DNA from: Kribbella steppae
Lineage (GTDB): Bacteria > Actinomycetota > Actinomycetes > Propionibacteriales > Kribbellaceae
Assembly: GCF_004342025.1 (NCBI RefSeq)
Contig: NZ_SLWN01000014.1
Coordinates: 124,001-188,000, forward strand
Length of the DNA: 64,000 nucleotides
Reading direction: 5' to 3'
Positions 42,501-50,667 of the stretch are shown in pieces. A program made the translations under genes and the position numbers. Position 1 is the first letter of the stretch; each line of letters starts with the position of its first letter. Below the pieces are notes generated by a model, which had not been told where the DNA came from, did not search any database, and worked only from the letters and a program-made list of their open reading frames with translations.

Positions 42501-43034
42501 ATGGCGGGTCCGGGGAGTCGTGACGACGACTTCACCGCATTTGTGCTGGCCAGGTCCGCGCGATTGGTGCATTTCGCGCGGATGCTCTGCGGCGACGCCG
42601 AACTCGCGGAGGATCTGGTCCAGACGGCGCTGGAGAAGGCGTATCTGCGCTGGGACCGGATCGAGTTGGCCGACCCGTTCGGCTACGTCCGGCAAGCCGT
42701 GGTGAACCAGCACCTGTCCTGGGTACGGCGTCGGCCGTGGCGCGAGCGGCCGAGCGGTGACGCCGGCGAACTGGATCGGTACTTCGGCACGTCGGTCGCG
42801 GACCCGGCCGGGGCGGTGGCTCGCCGCGTCGCGATCGGTGCGGCCCTGGCGACGCTGACCCGGCGCGAGCGTGCGGTCGTCGTACTGCGGTACGTCGAGG
42901 ACCTCACCGAGAAGCAGACGGCGGCCGTCCTCGGGGTCGCGGTCGGGACGGTGAAGAGCGCGAACGCCCGAGCGATGGACAAACTGCGCGCGGCTCCCGA
43001 GCTGAGCGGTCGGTACGTAGGAGAACGAGCATGA
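42501..43034 (+). CDS. SigE-family RNA polymerase sigma factor
   Basis: A 177-residue ECF sigma factor: region 2 (FVLARSARLVHFARMLCGDAELAEDLVQTAL) and region 4 (TLTRRERAVVVLRYVEDLTEKQTAAVLGVAVGTVKS). It overlaps a membrane-partner gene by four bases (ATGA at 43031). A GAACC-N16-CGTC promoter candidate lies upstream. A second sigma of the same family is at 46408. Confidence 0.93.
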   Translation: MAGPGSRDDDFTAFVLARSARLVHFARMLCGDAELAEDLVQTALEKAYLRWDRIELADPFGYVRQAVVNQHLSWVRRRPWRERPSGDAGELDRYFGTSVADPAGAVARRVAIGAALATLTRRERAVVVLRYVEDLTEKQTAAVLGVAVGTVKSANARAMDKLRAAPELSGRYVGERA

Positions 43035-43912
43035 GCGACGAGCGACGAGTCACCCCCGAGGACGACCTCCGGGTTGCCCTCCTACCGGACGACAGCATCG
43101 CGCCGCTCGACCCGGCCCGGGTGATCGCCGGTGCGCGCCGCCGCCGGAAGGTGCGCGGTCTTGCCGCTGCCGGAGTCTCCGCGGTGGCCGTCATCGGAGT
43201 CGCCGCGGGCGGATTCCTTGCCGGCGGAGGGTCTCTCGGCAACGCACCCCAGCCCGCGGACCCTGGACTGACCGTCCCCGCACCGACGCTCGCGACTCAG
43301 GACCGACCGACGCCGCGACCATCTGAGACCCCGAACGCGTCCACGCCGCCTGAGACGGAGACGGCCGGTCCGGAGGGAACCGGCAGCACGGCGGCCCCGC
43401 CGACCGTGGCGAGCTGTCTCCAGGAGGCGGCCGCAGCCGGTGAGCCGGCTCCGGGTTCGGCCGCCAGGCAGCGAGGCTCGCTGGACCGCCGGCTGATCGT
43501 CGTGGCCGACAGCAACTACTGGATGGCGTGCGACAACACGTTCCGGCCGACCCCGACAGCGCGCAAGCCCGCCAAGTTGGAGAGGCCGAGCACACAGGAC
43601 AACAACGCCTTCGCGGTCGCGGGCAACACCATCACCACCGCTGCCGGCGAGCGTGACTTCTTCTGGGCGGCAGGAATGCTGCCCAAGGGAGTCGCGACCG
43701 TGCGGTACAGCTTCGTCGACGGCGCTGTCGTGGATGCCGAGGTCAGCAACGGCTTCTGGATGATGCGACACCTCTCGACCGTGCCGCCCGGTGCACACGA
43801 CCTGGGCGACCGGGTCCGGGTTCAGTTGCTCTCACCGTCCGGCGCCGTACTGAACGACGTCCGGCTGAACTGGGGGACGCAGACCTGCGCCCAGATCAGC
43901 CATGGCTGCTGA
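43031..43912 (+). CDS. Single-pass membrane protein partner of SigE-type sigma (Cys-rich tail), copy 1
   Basis: A 293-residue protein: N-terminal cytoplasmic 35 residues, a membrane helix (GLAAAGVSAVAVIGVAAGGFLAGG), a Pro/Thr-rich linker and an external domain with conserved Cys and the end TCAQISHGC. It overlaps the sigma gene, so it may act as its anti-sigma or sensor, but it lacks a zinc anti-sigma motif. The external domain is paralogous to the next gene (SNYWMACD vs SKYWAGCD; CAQISHGC vs CAQVSHGC). Confidence 0.75.
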   Translation: MSDERRVTPEDDLRVALLPDDSIAPLDPARVIAGARRRRKVRGLAAAGVSAVAVIGVAAGGFLAGGGSLGNAPQPADPGLTVPAPTLATQDRPTPRPSETPNASTPPETETAGPEGTGSTAAPPTVASCLQEAAAAGEPAPGSAARQRGSLDRRLIVVADSNYWMACDNTFRPTPTARKPAKLERPSTQDNNAFAVAGNTITTAAGERDFFWAAGMLPKGVATVRYSFVDGAVVDAEVSNGFWMMRHLSTVPPGAHDLGDRVRVQLLSPSGAVLNDVRLNWGTQTCAQISHGC

Positions 43913-43971
43913 GCAGAACCTTCACGGGCAGAACCTTTCCGGGCAGAACCTTTCCGGCCGTGCCGCGCGTC
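43911..43971 (+). promoter_or_regulatory. Three 15-base repeats forming an ECF-type promoter
   Basis: GAGCAGAACCTTCAC, GGGCAGAACCTTTCC, GGGCAGAACCTTTCC lie in tandem at 43911-43955. The last GAACC (43946-43950) is followed after 17 bases by CGTC (43968-43971), like the candidate at 42442. It could give the second paralogue its own sigma-dependent promoter with repeated -35 elements. Confidence 0.5.
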
Positions 43972-44014
43972 CTTCAGCCCGACCGACCGGACGAAAGAGT
44001 TGTGGAGGGCAACG

Positions 44015-44929
44015 ATGATCGAACAGGACCGGAAGCGGCGCATCGTCAGGCTGCTGGTGACCGGACTCGCCGTCGCGGCGGTGGCCGGCGTCGCGATCGC
44101 CGGTACGGCGGTGGCACGCAGCAGGCAGTCGGCGGGAGACACCGCGGTCGCGGGCGGACCGGATACCCCGGCCGCGACGCCGATCCCGGCGATCCTGGCG
44201 ACCCCGGCCGCCGGTACGACGGACCCCGCCACGCCGGAGCCGAGTACGACGAACCCCGCGACGCCGGAACCGCCAACGGCACCGGCCACGCCCGAGCCGG
44301 CGACGACCGCGACAACAGGCCCCGAAGGAACCGGACAAAAGCCCGCCATTCCGCGGAAGCCGGCCGAGAAGGCGCCTCCGGCGGACGCCGTCGCAGCCTG
44401 CAAGACCTGGCTGAAGGAGGTCGCGGAAGAGCGCGGCGAACCCGCACCGGGCTCGAACGCGAAGGTGGCGGCCCGACTGGACGGCGCACCGGGCACTGTC
44501 CTGATCCTTGCCGACAGCAAGTACTGGGCCGGCTGCGACACGGCGTTCGCGCGGAACGGCAGTGAAGGCTCGATCCGGCAGCCGGCCAAGATCGCCAAGC
44601 CCGCACCCGGCGACGCCGAGGCCTTCGAGGTCGCGAACAACCTGATCCCGATCAAGGGCAAGGAGTACGAGTACTACTGGGCCGTCGGTCAACTCCCGTC
44701 CGGCGTCTCGAAGATCTCCTACACCTTCCCCGACGGCCGGACGACGAACGCCGTCATCAAAGGCAACTACTGGCTGATGCAGCACCAGACCGCAACGCCC
44801 TGGAAGGAAGGCTCGGCACCGGGCCCGCAGATCAAGGTCACGCTGTTCGGCCCGAACGGCCAGTCGCTGCGGACGTTCCTCCTGGTCTGGGGCGAGGACA
44901 CCTGCGCCCAGGTCAGCCACGGCTGCTGA
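44015..44929 (+). CDS. Single-pass membrane protein with Cys-rich external domain, copy 2
   Basis: A 304-residue paralogue of the preceding protein: membrane helix LLVTGLAVAAVAGVAIAGTAVA, a long Thr/Pro/Ala linker, then the same external domain with VAACKTWLKEV, SKYWAGCDTAF and terminal CAQVSHGC. ATG 44015 has GGAGGG six bases upstream. Probably arose by tandem duplication and has gained its own repeated promoter. Function unknown. Confidence 0.75.
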   Translation: MIEQDRKRRIVRLLVTGLAVAAVAGVAIAGTAVARSRQSAGDTAVAGGPDTPAATPIPAILATPAAGTTDPATPEPSTTNPATPEPPTAPATPEPATTATTGPEGTGQKPAIPRKPAEKAPPADAVAACKTWLKEVAEERGEPAPGSNAKVAARLDGAPGTVLILADSKYWAGCDTAFARNGSEGSIRQPAKIAKPAPGDAEAFEVANNLIPIKGKEYEYYWAVGQLPSGVSKISYTFPDGRTTNAVIKGNYWLMQHQTATPWKEGSAPGPQIKVTLFGPNGQSLRTFLLVWGEDTCAQVSHGC

Positions 44930-44943
44930 CCGGACCCGAACCG

Positions 44944-45019
44944 CCAGGCCATCACAATCGCCGCCGTCCGCGATCCACCCGCGGTGGACCGCGCAGCGGG
45001 CGCGATTGTGATGGCCTGG
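44944..45019. repeat. Palindromic intergenic repeat, copy 1
   Basis: Perfect 18-base arms CCAGGCCATCACAATCGC (44944-44961) and its reverse complement (45002-45019) around a second GC hairpin. The sequence GAACCGCCAGGCCATCACA is shared with copy 2 at 52846-52864. It sits between two convergent genes, so it may end transcription in both directions, but the conserved sequence suggests a REP-like family. Confidence 0.7.
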
Positions 45020-45023
45020 GCGT

Positions 45024-46223
45024 TCAGCAGGCGCCGAAGGTGCCGGCCGAGATGTACGCCTTGGCGACGTACATGCCGGTGTGGACGCGGAGCCAGACGT
45101 TGCTCGTGCCCTGCGAACCCGTGACGCTCGAACCGGTCGTCTGGCACTCGACGGTCACCTGGGCCGACTTACCCGCCATGCCGACGACCGCTCCGGATGA
45201 ATTCGGTGAGTTCCGCACGTTCAGGTAGCCGGACGAGATGGATACCGTGCCGCGGCCGCCGTCACCGGTCCACAGGTAGGTCACGTCGACCCATGCGTTG
45301 TTCGTCAGCGCGAGCGCGTCCCAGAACGTCCCGTCCGCCAGGTCGATCCCAGCCGGGTTGGCGACGATCCGGCCGAACTGGTCCTTACCGCCGTTGTAGC
45401 CGTTCTGGTACGCCGCTTGGGCTTCCGGGCGACCCTGCGGCAGGTCCTTCCACATCTCCCGGATGGCACTCGGGTTCCAGTAGTCGTCCTTGGTGTTCCA
45501 CGGGCCGACGTCCCACACCGGCTCGAAGGCGCACCGAGAGGCCGTGCACACCTTGACCGAGTAGGTGCCGGAACCGTTGCCGGACAGTCCCCGGCGCGAC
45601 GGCAGGGCGACGAAGTGGTCGCGGTTCACGATCACGTGGCCGTTGGCCGTCGTACCTCCGACCAGGCCTTCGCGGGTGGCGAAGACGCGGGACTGCAGGG
45701 GCGCCGCCTGGACGCTCATCCGGCTCGGGTCGATCTTGTCGGTCGACAGGACCGTCAGGTCGCCGACCCATGGACTGCCACCGGTCGGTGGAGCGCTGAC
45801 GATGATCCGGAGCTGGACCTGGTCACTGGCTCCGGGCAGGGCGGTCGGCGTACCGGACCGAGCGGGAGTCCACTCCGTCCACTTGTCCTTGACCCACGCC
45901 CGTACGTCGACCTCCGCCGACGAACCGTCCGGCGTACCGACGGTGTAGCCGACGACGACGGCCGAGGTGGCGGCGTCGAAGCGGACCGGGACGAGCTCGG
46001 CCAGGCCGGACCGCTGCTTGATCTCGGTGGAGCCGACCGTGGCCGGGGCGTCGCCGAGGATGATCCGGCTGCCCTCGACTTTCACGTTGCTGGATCCGGC
46101 GACTGGTTGGGCCGCGACGGTGACCGGGTCGGTCGGTGCGGCGGTGCTTTGCAAGGTGGTGGTGAAGATCGCCAGCGTCGCGGCCAGACAGGCCGTGAGC
46201 TGGACAGGTCGGGTGATACGCAT
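45024..46223 (-). CDS. Secreted protein with SH3b domain
   Basis: A 399-residue exported protein, signal peptide to about STAAPTD. N-terminal beta-rich region (KVEGSRIILGD, VGYTVGTPDG, EWTPARSGTPTALP), a central part with two Cys (VKVCTASRCAFEPVWDVGPWNTKDDYW) and a C-terminal SH3b domain (SGYLNVRNSPNSSGAVVGM). SH3b domains bind cell-wall peptides, so it probably acts at the envelope. It lies opposite in strand between the two sigma modules. Confidence 0.82.
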   Translation of the reverse strand: MRITRPVQLTACLAATLAIFTTTLQSTAAPTDPVTVAAQPVAGSSNVKVEGSRIILGDAPATVGSTEIKQRSGLAELVPVRFDAATSAVVVGYTVGTPDGSSAEVDVRAWVKDKWTEWTPARSGTPTALPGASDQVQLRIIVSAPPTGGSPWVGDLTVLSTDKIDPSRMSVQAAPLQSRVFATREGLVGGTTANGHVIVNRDHFVALPSRRGLSGNGSGTYSVKVCTASRCAFEPVWDVGPWNTKDDYWNPSAIREMWKDLPQGRPEAQAAYQNGYNGGKDQFGRIVANPAGIDLADGTFWDALALTNNAWVDVTYLWTGDGGRGTVSISSGYLNVRNSPNSSGAVVGMAGKSAQVTVECQTTGSSVTGSQGTSNVWLRVHTGMYVAKAYISAGTFGAC

Positions 46224-46407
46224 GGGCGGTTACCTCCGGGGCGGTGAGGCATCACCGGGCGCTGTGCCTGGTTCACCCAATGTGACAAATGAACATGCCT
46301 TCTGTATAGCCCGTGAATAAATTTCTTCGAAGGAGTTGGTGTACGGACAGAACCGGATCGATCACCCAGCGGGTTTGGACCGGTGTGACAGAGGCAGAGG
46401 AGAATCG

Positions 46408-46923
46408 ATGACCCGGACCGCGGACGCCGATTTCGAGCGCTTCGTGTTGGCGCAGTCGACCCCCTTGCTCCGCTTCGCGGAGATGTTGTGCGGCGATCGG
46501 CACAATGCCGAGGACCTGGTGCAGCAGGCGTTGATGCGGTCCTATCCGAAATGGCACCGGCTGGACGGTGACCCGATGCGCTACGTACGCCGGGTCCTGG
46601 TCAACCGGTTCCTCTCCCAGACCCGCCGGCGCTGGAACAACGAGGTTCCCAGCGACCCGGTGAGCAACGACTGGGACCAGCGAGCGGTGGCGGACTTCGC
46701 CGGCGAGGTCCAGACCAGGGAGGCCGTGCTCTCGGCTCTCGCCGGTCTGACCGTGCGGGAGAGAGCCGTGGTCGCGCTGCGCTACTCGCAGGATCTCTCC
46801 GAGGCCGAGACCGCCGAACTGCTGGCCATGGCACCCGGGACCGTGAAGAGCACGGCCTCCCGCGCGCTGGCCAAGCTGCGTCTGGCACCCGACCTGATCG
46901 ATACCGGAGTTGGAGGACACTGA
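46408..46923 (+). CDS. SigE-family RNA polymerase sigma factor
   Basis: A 171-residue ECF sigma: region 2 FVLAQSTPLLRFAEMLCGDRHNAEDLVQQAL and region 4 LTVRERAVVALRYSQDLSEAETAELLAMAPGTVKS. ATG 46408 with GAGGAG upstream. It overlaps the next gene by one base (TGATG). It is a clear paralogue of the sigma at 42501, with the same partner arrangement. Confidence 0.93.
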   Translation: MTRTADADFERFVLAQSTPLLRFAEMLCGDRHNAEDLVQQALMRSYPKWHRLDGDPMRYVRRVLVNRFLSQTRRRWNNEVPSDPVSNDWDQRAVADFAGEVQTREAVLSALAGLTVRERAVVALRYSQDLSEAETAELLAMAPGTVKSTASRALAKLRLAPDLIDTGVGGH

Positions 46924-47921
46924 TGAGTGACGAGCAGCGGGTACGCAGCGCACTCGAGTACGACCTGGAGCCCTGGCAGCCGAACGCGACCGACCTGATG
47001 CGTCGCGGTAAGCGGCTGACCTGGCTCCGCCGTGGACTGGCCGCGGCGGGCGTCACCGCCTTGGCCGGAACCGTTGCGACGGTGTCCGCCGCGGTCGGCG
47101 GACCCTCCGCCGCGAGGAACCTGCTGGCCGGTGACGGCAAGCCGCCGGTACCGGCCGTGGTGCCGGCAGACACGGCGAAGCCGTCGGTCGACCCGGCCTG
47201 CCTGCCGGCCAAGCCAACGTTGCCGAAGGCAACCGTGTCGGTGGACAAGACGATCGACCCGAACAACCCGCCGAGCGTGCAGCCGTCGCTGCCGGCCAAG
47301 CCGACCGTGCCGTCGGTTCCGACCGGCAAGCCTTCGCTGCCGTCGAAGCCGTCGCTGCCTGGTACGACGACCAAGCCGTCGATCCCGGCGACGCCGTCGC
47401 TGCCGCCGAAGCCCGCCTTCCCGACCGGCAAGCCGACGATCCCGACGGCCACGCCGAGCCTCCCGACGGGGAAGCCCACGCTGCCGACCAAGCCGTCCGT
47501 GCCGACGCCGTCGCTGCCGGCCAAGCCGACGGTGCCGACGGCCAAGCCGACCCTGCCGTCGGTGCCGGTCCCGACGCAGAAGCCTTCGCTCCCGTCGGCC
47601 AAGCCGTCGCTGCCGGGCAAGCCCGCCGCGACGCCGACGCTGCCCGACTGCGTGCACGGCGTACCGTCTGAGAAGCCGTCCGTGCCGGCTCCCAAGCCGA
47701 CCCTGCCGGGCAAGCCCTCGCTGCCGACCGCCAAGCCGTCCGCGCCGAAGCCGGCCGTTCCGACAGTGACGGTCTCGGGTGGTGCCAAGGTCACCATCGA
47801 CCCGGGCCAGCAGCCGGCCGTTCCGACGGCCAAGCCGTCGCTGCCCACGAAGCCGAGCCTCCCCAAGGAGACCCCGAGCCTGCCGACCACCTTCCCCACC
47901 GGTCCCTCCTCAAGCCGGTAG
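46923..47921 (+). CDS. Membrane-anchored K-P-S-L-P repeat protein, sigma partner
   Basis: A 332-residue protein. Residues 1-60 resemble the partner of the other sigma (cytoplasmic part, helix RGLAAAGVTALAGTVATVSAA). From about residue 75 the chain is almost entirely repeats of KPSLP, KPTLP, KPTVP type, with two Cys (PACLP, PDCVH) far apart. Such Pro/Lys-rich chains span the cell wall. No enzymatic domain. It likely places a sensor or spacer outside the membrane for the sigma module. Confidence 0.75.
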   Translation: MSDEQRVRSALEYDLEPWQPNATDLMRRGKRLTWLRRGLAAAGVTALAGTVATVSAAVGGPSAARNLLAGDGKPPVPAVVPADTAKPSVDPACLPAKPTLPKATVSVDKTIDPNNPPSVQPSLPAKPTVPSVPTGKPSLPSKPSLPGTTTKPSIPATPSLPPKPAFPTGKPTIPTATPSLPTGKPTLPTKPSVPTPSLPAKPTVPTAKPTLPSVPVPTQKPSLPSAKPSLPGKPAATPTLPDCVHGVPSEKPSVPAPKPTLPGKPSLPTAKPSAPKPAVPTVTVSGGAKVTIDPGQQPAVPTAKPSLPTKPSLPKETPSLPTTFPTGPSSSR

Positions 47922-47928
47922 GGCGCCA

Positions 47929-47974
47929 GGTCACCGGCGAGTAGGCGAATGCGAGTCCCTACTCGCCGGTGACC
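47929..47974. terminator. Bidirectional hairpin terminator
   Basis: GGTCACCGGCGAGTAGG (47929-47945) pairs perfectly with CCTACTCGCCGGTGACC (47958-47974). The right arm overlaps the last codons of the DinB-type gene. Separates the convergent genes. Confidence 0.8.
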
Positions 47975-48465
47975 CCATCTGTGAGTTCGCGGACGACGTC
48001 CAGATGTCCCGCATGACGCGCGTACTCCTGCAACACGTGGAACAGGATCCAGTTCACCGTCGGCCGTTCCTCGCCGAATCGGCCGCCGGTCTCAGCACGG
48101 GTGGCGGGATCCACCCCCGTCACCAGACGCCGGGTGGCCTCGCCACCTTCGTGCAACCGGGCGATGAGGTCGGCGAAGGTCTCGTCAGGCCCGACGGTCC
48201 AGCGGCCGTCCGGGTCTTCGCCGGAGTCACCCCACGGTTCGTCCAGCTGCTCTCCGGCGAACCCCCAGCGCAGCCAGCGCCTCTCCATGAACACCAGGTG
48301 CTTCAGCAGTTCCAGCGGCGACCATCCTGACGGCAACCGGCTGGACCTCAGCTCGGCCTCGGTCAGCCCGGTCAGCTTGCTCTCGATCACGCCGCGGTAG
48401 TGGTCCAGGAAGCCGAGGTGCAGTGCGATCGTGTCGCCTTCCTCGATCGGCGGAGGCTGGCTCAC
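47959..48465 (-). CDS. DinB family protein
   Basis: A 168-residue four-helix DinB/YfiT-like protein with metal-binding His candidates (LHLGFLDHYRGVIESKL; SPLELLKHLVFMERRWL; VLQEYARHAGHLDVVREL). It overlaps the XRE regulator gene upstream by four bases and is co-transcribed with it. Such proteins act as thiol-dependent transferases or hydrolases; substrate not known. Confidence 0.87.
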   Translation of the reverse strand: MSQPPPIEEGDTIALHLGFLDHYRGVIESKLTGLTEAELRSSRLPSGWSPLELLKHLVFMERRWLRWGFAGEQLDEPWGDSGEDPDGRWTVGPDETFADLIARLHEGGEATRRLVTGVDPATRAETGGRFGEERPTVNWILFHVLQEYARHAGHLDVVRELTDGVTGE

Positions 48466-49256
48466 GAGAGTCCTCGAAGGAACTCGGCGGTCGGCTCGTC
48501 CGCCGGATAGAAGGACTCGATCATCAGCTCAGACACGGTGACGTCGAGCGGTGTGCCGAAGGTGGCGATCGTGGTGAGCAGGGACAGGTCGTGTCCCTCA
48601 TGGCGGAGATTCATCGGTACGACGACCTCGGTCGGGCCCGGGTGGACGGGCTTGTCGCCGGCGGCGTACTCGCGGAGTTCGTCGTACAGGTCCTCGAGTT
48701 CGGGATCGGCCGTGCTGGCGACCTGGCGTTGCAGGCCGGCCAGCGCGGCGGCGCGGACCTCGGCCAGGTTGCCGAGCCGACGCGCCAGACCGTCCGGGTG
48801 CAAGGTCAGCCGAAGCGCGTTGATCGGTGCCTTGAGCAACTGTTCGTCGACGTCGGCAGTGAAGATCTGGATGCCGGCGTTGGCCTCGACGATGTTCCAC
48901 CAGCGGTCGACCACGAGCGCCGGGTACGGCTCATGCGCCTTCAGCAGGCGGCGGAGCGTCGTACGGATCGCGAGCATCGACGGCGAGTGGAGCGACGCCT
49001 CGCTGTAGATCGGCGCGTAGCCGCCGGCCAGGAGCAACTGGTTGCGATCCCGCAGCGGTACGTCGAGATGCTCGGCCAACCGGAGGACCATCTCGCGGCT
49101 CGGCTTCGAGCGACCGGTCTCGACGAAACTCACGTGCCGGGTCGACACCTCGACCTGGTTCGCCAGCTCGAGCTGGCTCAGCCGGCGGCGCTCCCGCCAG
49201 CCGCGTAAGAGCTCGCCCACCGGGCGCTGGAACGTCTCCTCGATCGTCGCTGCCAT
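48462..49256 (-). CDS. XRE family regulator with MmyB-like ligand domain
   Basis: A 264-residue regulator: HTH RRLSQLELANQVEVSTRHVSFVETGRSKPSREMV (about 23-56), then the MmyB/PAS-like domain found in this family (YPALVVDRWWNIVEANAGIQIFT, LHPDGLARRL, HDLSLLTTIATFGTPLDVTVSEL) that binds fatty-acid-like ligands in some members. Coupled to the DinB-type gene and likely controls it and the divergent SnoaL-like gene. Confidence 0.9.
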   Translation of the reverse strand: MAATIEETFQRPVGELLRGWRERRRLSQLELANQVEVSTRHVSFVETGRSKPSREMVLRLAEHLDVPLRDRNQLLLAGGYAPIYSEASLHSPSMLAIRTTLRRLLKAHEPYPALVVDRWWNIVEANAGIQIFTADVDEQLLKAPINALRLTLHPDGLARRLGNLAEVRAAALAGLQRQVASTADPELEDLYDELREYAAGDKPVHPGPTEVVVPMNLRHEGHDLSLLTTIATFGTPLDVTVSELMIESFYPADEPTAEFLRGLS

Positions 49257-49366
49257 GGTCCGACCGTATCCGTTGGGGTGGTCGTCGCCATTACCTGCGA
49301 CGTCATCGACCGGATGCGGCGACCGGCGGCAAAGTTCTGGTCATCCGAACTTCCGAGGAGGAAACC

Positions 49367-49729
49367 ATGAACGTCAACACTCTCGCCGACCAGTACTTCG
49401 CGATGTGGAACGAGGCCGACGCCGACCGCCGGGCCGCGCTGATCGAGGCGAGCTGGGCCGCGGACGCGACCTTCGTCGACCCGAGCTCCGAGGTCACCGG
49501 CCACGACGACCTGAACAAGCTGGTCGGCGCCGCCCAGCAGATGTTCCCCGGCCTCGCCTTCGTCCGCATCGGCGACATCGACGAGCACCACACCTACCTC
49601 CGCTGGACCTGGCACCTGACCGCGGAAGGCCAGGAGCCGGTGGCCGGCGGCACCGACATCGTCCTGCTCACCGCCGACGGCCGCATCCAGCAGATCATCG
49701 GCTTCCACGACTTCGCGCCCGCCCACTGA
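49367..49729 (+). CDS. SnoaL-like (NTF2 fold) protein
   Basis: A 120-residue NTF2-like protein: LADQYFAMWNEADADRRAALIEASWAADATFVDP and HHTYLRWTWHLTAEGQEPVAGG. GAGGAGG lies before the ATG. It is divergent from the XRE regulator, whose control is likely. Small polyketide-cyclase-like or isomerase roles occur in the family; none can be assigned. Confidence 0.85.
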   Translation: MNVNTLADQYFAMWNEADADRRAALIEASWAADATFVDPSSEVTGHDDLNKLVGAAQQMFPGLAFVRIGDIDEHHTYLRWTWHLTAEGQEPVAGGTDIVLLTADGRIQQIIGFHDFAPAH

Positions 49730-49756
49730 CGCAGTACCAGATGAAAGCTCCCGCAG

Positions 49757-50605
49757 TCACAGTGCTGACATCAGGCGGGCGCAGCGGACGGGGTCTTCGG
49801 TCAGACCGACGGAGAGCCCCCAGAGCCAGTAGTCGACGGTGCGGTAGACGACCCAGTCGCGCGCCCGGTCGCGATCCAGGCCGGCTTCGCGTACGGCGAT
49901 GTCGAAGTGCGCGGCGATATCGGTCATCTCGTCCAGCCGGGTCCAGAGCACCCGGGCGAGGTCGTACTCGATGTCGCCGCGCAGCAACACCGGATCGACC
50001 GTCAGCCAGTCCTCGCGCGTACCCGCGAGCACCTGGTCGGAGTGCAGGTCGCCGTTGACCGCGAACTCTGAACTGGTCTCGGTCAACGCCGGCGCGACGT
50101 CGAGCGCCGCACGCAGGATGCCGGCGTCGAACGGCCGCCCCAACCGCTCCCACTCGCGCTCCAACGCCGCCGACCGTTCAGCCACGATCACCGCGGTCGA
50201 CCGCGCATCCTCGGGTGCCGGCACCGCCAACCGCCGCATCAGTTGCCCGAGTACGGCGACCGCCTCGTCGACCGGCCTGGTCGTCAACGGCGTCGACAAC
50301 CGCTCCAGCAACATCGCACCGGCGTCGAGGTCGGCGTCGTACAGCAACACCATCCCGCGCCCGTCCCACCACCGCAGCGCCCGTACCTGCTCCTCGACCT
50401 CAGGTCCCGGCGGATTCATCCGCAGGACGAGATCCTCTCCGACCGGCACCACAATCGCGTTGGACCCATAGGCAACCTCGCCACTGATCGAGAGCCCCCA
50501 AGCGGCACACTGCCGATCCACCGCCCGCGGCAGCCCCTCCAACCACTCCGCGCCCTCCCGCCACCAGCGCGGCATGGCCAAGAACTCCTGCGGCACCTCG
50601 ATCAT
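49757..50605 (-). CDS. Aminoglycoside/hydroxyurea phosphotransferase-like kinase
   Basis: A 282-residue kinase-fold protein of the APH(6)/hydroxyurea type. N-terminal AYGSNAIVVPVGEDLVLRM, catalytic loop NGDLHSDQVL and metal motif LTVDPVLLRGDIEYDLARVLW. The usual HGDLHxxN loop is changed: first His is Asn and the metal-contacting Asn is Gln, although the catalytic Asp is kept. Antibiotic resistance is a possibility, but many such proteins phosphorylate other small molecules. Confidence 0.83.
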   Translation of the reverse strand: MIEVPQEFLAMPRWWREGAEWLEGLPRAVDRQCAAWGLSISGEVAYGSNAIVVPVGEDLVLRMNPPGPEVEEQVRALRWWDGRGMVLLYDADLDAGAMLLERLSTPLTTRPVDEAVAVLGQLMRRLAVPAPEDARSTAVIVAERSAALEREWERLGRPFDAGILRAALDVAPALTETSSEFAVNGDLHSDQVLAGTREDWLTVDPVLLRGDIEYDLARVLWTRLDEMTDIAAHFDIAVREAGLDRDRARDWVVYRTVDYWLWGLSVGLTEDPVRCARLMSAL

Positions 50606-50667
50606 CCGGACAAGCTAGCCCGAGCCCGGTCGCAGCCGCTTCTCAATTAGGTCTGTCCGGGCGGCAG

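Noticed and set aside
46601..47899. Gly/Val-rich repetitive frame on the minus strand
   Set aside because: It mirrors the KPSLP repeats of the plus-strand gene and overlaps the sigma gene; no ribosome site or start context supports it.
47200..47900. Short DNA repeats as a possible CRISPR array
   Set aside because: They are in-frame codon repeats of a Lys/Pro-rich protein with irregular spacing and no unique spacers or cas genes.
49757..50605. Definite streptomycin-resistance gene
   Set aside because: Only family-level resemblance, and the catalytic loop has unusual residues, so a resistance claim is not supported.
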